From assembly GCA_041389725.1 (NCBI GenBank), contig JAWKRG010000002.1:1302001-1366000 (forward strand): a DNA stretch of 64,000 nucleotides. The letters are read 5' to 3'. The DNA comes from Polyangiaceae bacterium. GTDB lineage: Bacteria; Myxococcota_A; Polyangia; Polyangiales; Polyangiaceae. The notes beneath the pieces were generated by a model. It was given only the letters and a program-made list of their open reading frames with translations. It had not been told where the DNA came from and made no database searches. Below, piece by piece: positions 35,204 to 41,691 of the stretch. Each line of letters starts with the position of its first letter. Within the stretch, counting starts at the first letter, position 1. The translations under genes were made by a program, and so were the position numbers.

Positions 35204-36080
35204 GGATCTCCAGGTTGCCCACGAAGATCGGGCAACCATCGCTTCGAACAAGTACTGCCGATACGTTCTCCTGGCGTTTCAAGAATCGCGGTGCCTCTCG
35301 TGGCCCGAGGACGAAGGCTACTTTTGCGAGCACGTCGGCCAGCTCGGTGCTCGGCGCGAACACCGTTGCTTGAAGCAGCTCTTCCGCAGCGCTGCTCTGT
35401 GTGCGCGGGTCAATCAGGTGGTGAACCCATCGATCACCACTGCGCCAGCGGCGCCGATTGCCCGCACTGGTGGCCACCGCGGAGTTCGAGACAGCGACGA
35501 CGGCCACAGTATTGGCCGGGTCTCGCGGGTCTTCCACCTCGACGAGCCACGGCTCAGCAGTTGTCGGGCGACCGCGTAGGAAGGCGTCGCCGCCCGCGTC
35601 GATCGCTCCGGAGTGTCCCAGCAGGACCGCAGCGCGATCGACGGTGGCCCCTTTCACGACTCCACCAAGGTCGATGAAAATGTGCGGCGGCCGCGTGACG
35701 GTTCGATGCAACGCATCGAGTTCGACATCGAGGAAGGACGCTTTGGCCGGGCGCTCGAGGCTCGTTTCGCGATCGAGCGCGCCGGGCGCGAAGGATCGAT
35801 CGTAGCCCAGGGCAACCACGGTGCTTCCTACGGCGGGGTCGAAGATCCCATCCGTCAGCTCCACGTATGAACGAGCCCGCACGAGGATGTCGAAGAGCTC
35901 CGAAGATGCGAAGAACCTCCCCTGGGCCCGATTGAGCCGGGAAAGTTCACTTTCAGGATGGAAGCGACTGAATCGCTGTTCCGCCGCTTGGAACACCCGA
36001 AGAACGGCGTCCGTGATCGCGGCCTCGTCACCACTGGAGGTCACCGCAACTTCGGTGTTCATCGATCGAAAGGTGAGCAC
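35196..36080 (-). CDS. apbE: FAD:protein FMN transferase (ApbE family)
   Basis: 294 residues from a GTG at 36080 with GGAG upstream. ApbE signatures are present: 'MNTEVAV' strand near the N-terminus, 'DPAVGSTVVALGYD', 'IDLGGVVKGATVDRA', 'AIDAGGDAFLRG', and 'HHLIDPRT' followed by a C-terminal 'ADVLAKVAFVLG'. The enzyme attaches FMN from FAD to Thr/Ser of a target protein through Mg2+. No signal peptide is seen, and no D-x-x-T/S-G-A-T target motif is visible in the neighbouring proteins, so the flavinylated target is not local or is atypical. It lies between the small TM protein and the FRD protein; starts and stops overlap throughout. Confidence 0.85.
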   Translation of the reverse strand: MLTFRSMNTEVAVTSSGDEAAITDAVLRVFQAAEQRFSRFHPESELSRLNRAQGRFFASSELFDILVRARSYVELTDGIFDPAVGSTVVALGYDRSFAPGALDRETSLERPAKASFLDVELDALHRTVTRPPHIFIDLGGVVKGATVDRAAVLLGHSGAIDAGGDAFLRGRPTTAEPWLVEVEDPRDPANTVAVVAVSNSAVATSAGNRRRWRSGDRWVHHLIDPRTQSSAAEELLQATVFAPSTELADVLAKVAFVLGPREAPRFLKRQENVSAVLVRSDGCPIFVGNLEIHA

Positions 36081-36427
36081 TAGGAACTCCGGGTCCGAAC
36101 GCGCCCCGGGCGCATCGCTGGCGCGCGAGGCGTAGATCGCACCGGCGACGCAACGACCGGCGCGCGCGAGGAATTGCGAGCTGTGACCTGCCAGCCCACC
36201 GGCGCCGACACAGTGGGACGGGCAGACGCGGGTAGGTCGCCAAACCAGACCGTCCGCGGTTGACCGCCAGAGGCACGCGGTTCGAGGGGCGGCGTTCGGG
36301 CTGGTGCGGAAAAGGGGCCGCCGAAGGCCCACCACGCCACGACGTAGCCAGCGGCGAGAAAAGCGATCAGATACTGCTTCACGTTGCTCGCCGATCGCGC
36401 GGGGGTCGACGCTGAGCGGTCAGTCAT
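36080..36427 (-). CDS. Small single-pass membrane protein of the redox operon
   Basis: 115 residues. One hydrophobic helix (about 17-36, 'VKQYLIAFLAAGYVVAWWAFG') then a Pro/Arg/Ser-rich periplasmic or cytoplasmic tail without family similarity. Its stop shares one base with the ApbE GTG (TAGTG) and its start is overlapped by the His-repeat gene stop, so it is part of the same translationally coupled operon. Too short for a functional assignment. Confidence 0.55.
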   Translation of the reverse strand: MTDRSASTPARSASNVKQYLIAFLAAGYVVAWWAFGGPFSAPARTPPLEPRASGGQPRTVWFGDLPASARPTVSAPVGWQVTARNSSRAPVVASPVRSTPRAPAMRPGRVRTRSS

Positions 36428-36818
36428 CGTCGTGCTCGCCCTCGTGGCGCTCGTGGTGTCCCTTCCGGCGTCCCTCGTGCTCCTTGGCCTCGTGCTCCTT
36501 GGCCTCGTGCTCCTCGGCCTCGTGCTCCTCGGCCTCGTGCTCTTCGTTCGCGAACACGAACTCGGGCTGACCTCCCGCAGCTGGATCGGGCACCGGAACG
36601 TCAGGTGTCACCGGCACCAAGACGACGTTCGTTGCGGCCGACGGTGCAGTCGACTGATTCGTGGGTTGGGTGGCGTTCTCAGTGGAGGTGGGCGACCCCT
36701 GGTCGGCTGCGGGGACGATGTATCCCCCCAGCCCAGCTGCGGTCACGCCGATTGCGATGGTGACCGCAGCCGTGGCGACGACGGTCGCCACGGTGGCGCG
36801 GGAGTCTCGAGTTGGCAT
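36420..36818 (-). CDS. Membrane-anchored protein with EEHEA repeats (His/Glu-rich)
   Basis: 132 residues. One helix (about 8-32) then a Pro/Thr/Ser/Ala-rich linker and a C-terminal tail of five pentads EEHEA/KEHEA/KEHEG (92-116) followed by 'GRRKGHHERHEGEHDDD'. The tail holds about ten His and many Glu residues, suited to binding transition metals; similar tails occur on metal-handling proteins. AAGGAG precedes the ATG. It is the first gene of the operon leading to ApbE and the FRD protein. Metal binding is inferred from composition only. Confidence 0.7.
   Translation of the reverse strand: MPTRDSRATVATVVATAAVTIAIGVTAAGLGGYIVPAADQGSPTSTENATQPTNQSTAPSAATNVVLVPVTPDVPVPDPAAGGQPEFVFANEEHEAEEHEAEEHEAKEHEAKEHEGRRKGHHERHEGEHDDD
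36471..36545. repeat. 15-bp tandem repeat encoding EEHEA pentads
   Basis: Five consecutive 15-bp units, identical or differing by a codon, encode the pentads in the His-rich anchor gene. On the opposite strand the same repeat reads as a false Leu/Gly/Val-rich frame, which should not be annotated. Confidence 0.85.
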
Positions 36819-37026
36819 TTGTCATTCTCCTTCTCTTGCTGGACAGCGTTCCGGCCCCAGGCCCGTCACGGCGCGATGCGGACGAGAAAGTGATTCCAGC
36901 TATCTTGGAACGCAGTTCCCAGATCGCAGATGAGGCTCGTCGTCGTGCGGAGCATGCGGCTACCATGCGGCGCATCCCCCTCGGCGGGCAATCTGCCGTT
37001 CGTGATAGCCTAGGAGTTTCGCTAGT
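36819..37026. promoter_or_regulatory. Divergent intergenic region
   Basis: 208 bp between the redox operon (minus) and the membrane LuxR-type regulator (plus). Promoters for both are expected here, and the regulator is a natural candidate to bind. AAGGAG at about 8 bp before the His-rich gene start is visible. No palindrome or clear -35/-10 element could be assigned. Confidence 0.35.
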
Positions 37027-37596
37027 TTGGCCAGCCGGAACCTCACATCCGACGGACGCTTGCTGAAGGGCTTGCTAGCGCTGTTCGCGGGCGTGGCCCT
37101 CCTCGCGGCCGTCGATCTCGTGTCGGACTTCAGCGAGGGGACGACGATCGGACACGTCGTTCTCGAAGGGGGGGTGTTCGTCGTCGGGCTCTTGGGCGTG
37201 ACGATGATGGTGAGGCGCCTGCGCGAACTGGTTCGAAGTGAACGCGCGGCTCGCGACGAAGTGACCTCCCTTGCGGAGCGCTTGCGGGCAACCGAGGCAG
37301 AGGCGGCGCGGTGGCGAGCCGAAGCGCAACACCTGCTGAGCGGACTAGGAGCTGCCCTCGACCGGCAGTTCGAGCGTTGGGCGCTGTCACCGGCAGAGAA
37401 GGAAGTCGCGCTCCTCCTGCTCAAGGGGCTTTCTCACAAGGAGATCGCGGCGGTCCGTTCCATCACGGAGGCGACCGCCCGACAACAGGCTCGGGCCGTA
37501 TACAAGAAGGCCGGGCTCTCAGGACGCCACGATCTGGCCGCATTCTTCTTGGAGGATCTGCTCCTGCCCACGGCCGACCCGGGGCAGCCATCGTAA
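37027..37596 (+). CDS. Membrane-bound LuxR-type transcriptional regulator
   Basis: 189 residues from a TTG (AGGAG lies about 10 bp upstream). Two hydrophobic helices (about 12-32 and 42-62), an Arg/Glu/Ala-rich coiled coil (63-110) and a C-terminal GerE-type helix-turn-helix ('LSPAEKEVALLLLKGLSHKEIAAV', 'TARQQARAVYKKAGLSGRHDL'). It has no receiver or ligand domain, so signal input must come through the membrane helices. It diverges from the redox operon and is convergent with nrfA, placing it between the two; it could control either. One-component membrane regulators with this order are uncommon. Confidence 0.75.
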   Translation: MASRNLTSDGRLLKGLLALFAGVALLAAVDLVSDFSEGTTIGHVVLEGGVFVVGLLGVTMMVRRLRELVRSERAARDEVTSLAERLRATEAEAARWRAEAQHLLSGLGAALDRQFERWALSPAEKEVALLLLKGLSHKEIAAVRSITEATARQQARAVYKKAGLSGRHDLAAFFLEDLLLPTADPGQPS

Positions 37597-37746
37597 CGAC
37601 ACGGCTAGTGCGGCACGCACCGCTCTACTGCGACGCCAGCAGGGAAGTCCAACGCATCGCCCTGCCGACCATGAAGTGCCCGGTGGTCCACCTAGGGCGG
37701 GCCGCGCGGTTGCGTGGTCCCCGTCACCGACGACGCAGAGCGCGCC

Positions 37747-39252
37747 TCATCTGGACGCCGGGGCAGCGTCTCCCGCTTCCAGCCCTGCGTCCGCCGCTGC
37801 CGATGGGGACTCTGGGGGCCCGTTCCAGCGCAAAGCCTTGTTCTCACCTTGGCGCGCATAGTCGATCGCAAGCGCAAGGACGCGGGCCGCTTCCTGCGGT
37901 GCGTGAAAGCCCATGCTGTTCTCGGCAGCGATGAAGTCCAGGCGCCACTGGGCTTTCCGTTGCAGCTCACGAGCGGAGGTCAGCTGAGCGTCTGTGGCCC
38001 CCGCCGCCTTGGCGGCAACGATGGCGTCGATCAATGCGACGATGGCGCCGCCACCTCGCTGGAGCAATTGTTGGTTCTTCTCTTGGATCGACTCGACTCG
38101 CGCAAGGATTTCCTTTTCGTCCGCACGGTGACACGACTGGCACGCGCGATTGATGTTGAGGAGTGGGCTTCGAACCCAATGGTCACTGACCTTCGCCGCG
38201 CCTTCTCGCATGTATGGCATGTGGCAGTCTGCGCAAGAAACGCCAGAGCGTGCATGGATGCCTTGACTCCAGACCTCGAACTCCGGGTGTTGAGCCTTCA
38301 GGACTTCGGCTCCTGACTCCTTGTGCTTGAAGTCGAAGAAGCGGCTACCGTCCTTGAGCTTCGTGCCATCCCAGAATTGCTCTGCCGCTTCGACCGTCAA
38401 ACCATTGCCCCAAGGGAAGGTCAGGGGCATCTCCTTGGCGCAATAGTACTCGACGTGGCACTGCCCGCAGACGAAGCTCCGCATCTCGTTGCGGGAGGAG
38501 TCTCCGTTCGGATCGTAGGTGCCCTTCCGCCCTGCCTGGCGCCAGCGTTCGATGGAAGGAATCGCAGGGACGGGCGCGTCGGATCGCGCAAGTGCGGCGA
38601 TGCCTTGAATGAAGCCAGGACGAGTCACTCTCAACTGCATGCTGTTGGGCTCGTGGCAGTCCACACAGCCCACCGGCTGCGCGTGACCGAGCGAGTGGAG
38701 CTTCTTGTTGAGGTCCTGATACGAGAACCGGTAGCTCGCCTCGAACCCCTTGACAGCGTCCCCTCCCCCGAGTTCGCGATAGAGCGGCATGATCGACGCG
38801 TGGCAGTGGAGACACGACCCAGATTGTGGCTTGGTCAATCGCTGCGTGTTTTCTTGGTCTTCGAGCATGTACGCATGCCCTCTGCGATCGCGGTAGTCGA
38901 TTGAGAACGCGTATCCGCGGAACATCCTCTGAAGCCAAGGGTCTCGCTCTATCTTCTGAGCGGGGAGAGTTTCGCTCCCGCCGTGTCCACCAAAACGCGT
39001 GGCAGTGCGAAGGGCCGTCTGCTTGTAGCTGTCGTATTGCGCCGGCCAGTTGCGGCCCCACTTCGCAGGGTCCGTGTCCGTCTCCGTCAGCTCGACCAGG
39101 CGCACTTGACTGAGCTTCTTCTCGGCGCGCCGCTCGGAGATGTTCGCCAGCAGGGCAGCGAGGCCGCCAGAAACAACTGCCGTTCCGACGAGCAGCCCAG
39201 CGAGCACACGCTTGCGTTGATACCATTTGATCTCATTGGTCGTGTTGGTCAT
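37747..39252 (-). CDS. nrfA: Pentahaem cytochrome c nitrite reductase, CxxCH-type
   Basis: 501 residues. N-terminal helix (about 15-36) serves as a signal/anchor. Five haem-binding CxxCH motifs at 147-151, 196-200, 262-266, 340-344 and 371-375. The first, which holds the catalytic haem, is CLHCH and not the CxxCK of the classical enzyme. The active-site arrangement is otherwise intact: 'FRGYAFSIDYRD' (Arg112), 'CGQCHVEYY' and 'KAQHPE' (His322). It reduces nitrite to ammonium with six electrons in the periplasm. It overlaps nrfH by 4 bp (ATGA) and receives electrons from it. The C-terminal 25 residues are an Ala/Asp/Pro tail. Confidence 0.92.
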   Translation of the reverse strand: MTNTTNEIKWYQRKRVLAGLLVGTAVVSGGLAALLANISERRAEKKLSQVRLVELTETDTDPAKWGRNWPAQYDSYKQTALRTATRFGGHGGSETLPAQKIERDPWLQRMFRGYAFSIDYRDRRGHAYMLEDQENTQRLTKPQSGSCLHCHASIMPLYRELGGGDAVKGFEASYRFSYQDLNKKLHSLGHAQPVGCVDCHEPNSMQLRVTRPGFIQGIAALARSDAPVPAIPSIERWRQAGRKGTYDPNGDSSRNEMRSFVCGQCHVEYYCAKEMPLTFPWGNGLTVEAAEQFWDGTKLKDGSRFFDFKHKESGAEVLKAQHPEFEVWSQGIHARSGVSCADCHMPYMREGAAKVSDHWVRSPLLNINRACQSCHRADEKEILARVESIQEKNQQLLQRGGGAIVALIDAIVAAKAAGATDAQLTSARELQRKAQWRLDFIAAENSMGFHAPQEAARVLALAIDYARQGENKALRWNGPPESPSAAADAGLEAGDAAPASR

Positions 39253-39800
39253 GGCTTTCCGTTCCGTACTGCTTCGCCTTCGCCCCGCGGACCGCCGATC
39301 AGGGCTCGCTCACCGTGCCCCACAGTCGCGTGGCAGTGAACGCAGCGGAAGCTCGCGTCATCGGTTGCGTTCGGAAGTAGGCCGCTTCCGTGGATCTCGC
39401 CAAAGGAATCGCGCACGATAGCGTCGTGACAGCGGCGGCAGTTCGCCTCCAAGATCCGCTCCCCGGCGGGCTGGAGCCTGATGGGTTCCTGGAAGCTCTG
39501 CGCGGTGAACTTCTCTCCGTGCCTCCACCCGTTCTCCAGCTTCGCGACGTACTTGGGCACGAATTCGTGTGGCAAGTGGCAGTCCACGCACACTGCAACG
39601 GAATGGTGGCTTGCCTTCTGCCAGCCATCGAACTGAGTCTGCATGATGTGACAGTTTGCGCAGGCCTCTGGATTGGTGCGGAGGTACGACAGGCCTTCGG
39701 CGTACCTGAAGGTATGCAGGCCTACGCCAAGCGCGACGCCGACGGCGACGACGAGGGAGACCCGCAGCAGCGCCGCGGAATCGATGAAGTTGCGACTCAT
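39249..39800 (-). CDS. nrfH: Tetrahaem quinol dehydrogenase, NrfH
   Basis: 183 residues. One N-terminal helix (about 11-32) anchors it to the membrane; four CxxCH motifs at 47-51 (CANCH), 71-75 (CVDCH), 121-125 (CRRCH) and 153-157 (CVHCH) bind haem c. This NapC/NrfH-type protein oxidises menaquinol and passes electrons to NrfA. A terminal Gly/Arg-rich tail follows. It is the first gene of nrfHA; the next gene upstream on this strand lies more than 130 bp away. Length and motif number fit NrfH. Confidence 0.92.
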   Translation of the reverse strand: MSRNFIDSAALLRVSLVVAVGVALGVGLHTFRYAEGLSYLRTNPEACANCHIMQTQFDGWQKASHHSVAVCVDCHLPHEFVPKYVAKLENGWRHGEKFTAQSFQEPIRLQPAGERILEANCRRCHDAIVRDSFGEIHGSGLLPNATDDASFRCVHCHATVGHGERALIGGPRGEGEAVRNGKP

Positions 39801-39931
39801 GCTTTGTCAGTCCGAAACGCTAGTACTGAGGGTGACGTTGACAAGCGCAGCTACTGCGGGCGGGACCGGCGCCAAAGCGCAACTCTGCAACGTGTGCGCG
39901 GAACGTGCCTCGCGGTAGCCGGAGAACGTCG

Positions 39932-40915
39932 TCAGAACGAGATCGGGATGTCGACTTGAATGATGTGGTGGGAATCCTGTTGCTCCGTCACGGGACCATC
40001 CAGGTGGCGCGCGTAGGCGATACCAGGGCGCAGCCACATGCCGTTCCCGACCTCGAAGTGGAACCGAGGGCCTGCCGCGACGGTCGTGTCGTCTCGAGCG
40101 CCGAGGTCTGGGCCACCAGAAGCTTCGTCCGTCTCGACGAAAGACGGAGTGGACAGCCAGCGTTGGTGGCGTAGTTCTGCTCCCAGCGACAACATTGGCA
40201 GCACGAAATAGCCGACGTGAAGGCCACTCGTGAAGTTCGTCTTGGACTTGTCCGACTGCACCTCATCGCCTTTTGCTCGTGTCAGCTGGAGGACGGTGAC
40301 CTCGCCCTGGATGGTCAAACCGTTGGCAACGTAGGCCACGCCAACTCCCGGAAATACGGTGAAGTCGTTGACCGCGAACATCGCGTTGTCCATCGAGCTT
40401 CTGGCACGAACGCCTGCGCCAAGCGCCAAGCTCTTGGCCGCATCGGGATCGTTTCCACCGTTGGAGCCAAACGGCAGCGCAACTCCCAAGAACGCGGCCA
40501 CCTTGATCGGGCCTCCCAGTTTCGGCGCATAGGTGACACCCAGAGCGGGGTTCATGAAGGCGCTGCCGCTTTCGGCGGGACTGGGCGGCGAGTTGCTCAC
40601 GAAACCTACGCGAACCAGCGGTGCGATTTCATCGGTGAGCTTGTAGGCGAAGAGGAGCGTGGTTGCGATGACTGAGCCGCTCTCGTCTGCGCCCTTGGGT
40701 TTGTAGGTCATGACCGCAGTGTCCGAGCGAAGCACCGTACCAACCCCGGTCGGGCGCAATTGCCACGGAAGTGAGTACTTGGGCTTCGCGGGTTTGGCGG
40801 ATTCGGAGATCGCCGGCGAAGGTTGCTCCGGCGTCGCCGCAGCGTCCGCTGACGCCTGAGCGCTAGCGTGCGACGCAGTCAATAGGAACGCGGTCAAGGC
40901 TGTGCTGGTTCTCAT
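39932..40915 (-). CDS. Outer-membrane beta-barrel-like protein of the nap operon
   Basis: 327 residues. Signal peptide with Ala-x-Ala cleavage (ASA|QA near residue 19), then repeated amphipathic strands ('VIATTLLFAYKLTDEIAPLVRVGFV', 'GVRARSSMDNAMFAV', 'GLHVGYFVLPMLSLGAEL') and a C-terminal 'VDIPISF', an aromatic-ending last strand typical of outer-membrane porins. AGGAGG sits close before the ATG. It follows the NapB-like gene by 26 bp on the same strand, so it probably belongs to the nap operon; a nitrate/nitrite porin role is inferred from position. Confidence 0.75.
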   Translation of the reverse strand: MRTSTALTAFLLTASHASAQASADAAATPEQPSPAISESAKPAKPKYSLPWQLRPTGVGTVLRSDTAVMTYKPKGADESGSVIATTLLFAYKLTDEIAPLVRVGFVSNSPPSPAESGSAFMNPALGVTYAPKLGGPIKVAAFLGVALPFGSNGGNDPDAAKSLALGAGVRARSSMDNAMFAVNDFTVFPGVGVAYVANGLTIQGEVTVLQLTRAKGDEVQSDKSKTNFTSGLHVGYFVLPMLSLGAELRHQRWLSTPSFVETDEASGGPDLGARDDTTVAAGPRFHFEVGNGMWLRPGIAYARHLDGPVTEQQDSHHIIQVDIPISF

Positions 40916-40941
40916 CGTTGCCTCCTGCTGGAGTACCTGTC

Positions 40942-41691
40942 TCAAGGTTCGTGGGTACGGCGATCCAGCTCGGCTGAAGACGCGTGGCATTGAGGGCAAC
41001 TCTGCCGGTACGGATGGCTGGTGCGAATCCCGCTGGTGCCAAGTGCGCCATGGCAGCTCGAACAGTTTTCTCGCATGTGTGTTGAGTGAGGAATGGCCGG
41101 CGGTGCTCCGATGATGGCGCGCACACCCACGGTGGGCGCACGCCAGGGTTCGAAGCTGTTCTCGACTACCGGTGCAGGAGGGAGTGGCTCTGGTGCCTCT
41201 CCGACGACGTGACACTGCACGCAGTTGTCGTAGCGCCGGTGTGACATCGGAGCGGCAATGCGACCGGCAATGGTGGCGCCAGTCTCGTGGCAAACGAGGC
41301 AGTCCGGAATCGCGCGTTGGTCGATGGCGTGGGGAATGACCGGGGGTGCGCCGTCGAAAGAACGCGCTGCGCGCCGCTTCGCTCGGGCCGCGTCGCGCCG
41401 GGATTCGTCGATCTCTACCGGAGCAAACGCGCTCGGGCGATCGGCCACCAGCTTGTCGAATGCCGATGCGTAGATACTTGTATTGACCACACTTGCCCCA
41501 TCGATCAGCTCTCGATAGGTCGGAACGGACTTGCCCGTCTGACCGGAACTGCTGACCGGCGCGGCCGCTGCCGCTGCCGCAGCGGGCGGAGCGCGGGTTC
41601 CGGACATGTAACCCACCGCTGCCGTGGTGAGGGTGGCCGCCGCGAGCACCGACCACACGCGCGGCCCGAGTTGCTCATGGCGTGGCGTCAT
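40942..41691 (-). CDS. napB-like: NapB-like protein with internal duplication (four haems)
   Basis: 249 residues. One N-terminal helix and an Ala-rich linker, then two similar halves (about 115-165 and 195-240), each 'IPH-x9-CxxCH-x13/15-SH-x5-CxxCH'. Haem motifs: CLVCH 131-135, CVQCH 157-161, CSSCH 210-214, CPQCH 232-236; candidate axial His121, His151, His202, His226. Each half equals one dihaem NapB unit, so this is a duplicated, four-haem version. It should carry electrons to NapA. Overlaps the NapA stop by 4 bp (ATGA). Confidence 0.85.
   Translation of the reverse strand: MTPRHEQLGPRVWSVLAAATLTTAAVGYMSGTRAPPAAAAAAAAPVSSSGQTGKSVPTYRELIDGASVVNTSIYASAFDKLVADRPSAFAPVEIDESRRDAARAKRRAARSFDGAPPVIPHAIDQRAIPDCLVCHETGATIAGRIAAPMSHRRYDNCVQCHVVGEAPEPLPPAPVVENSFEPWRAPTVGVRAIIGAPPAIPHSTHMRENCSSCHGALGTSGIRTSHPYRQSCPQCHASSAELDRRTHEP

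Noticed and set aside
36384..36893. Plus-strand frame with LVLLGLVLLG repeats that looks like a membrane helix
   Set aside because: It is the reverse strand of the 15-bp EEHEA repeat; hydrophobicity is a by-product.
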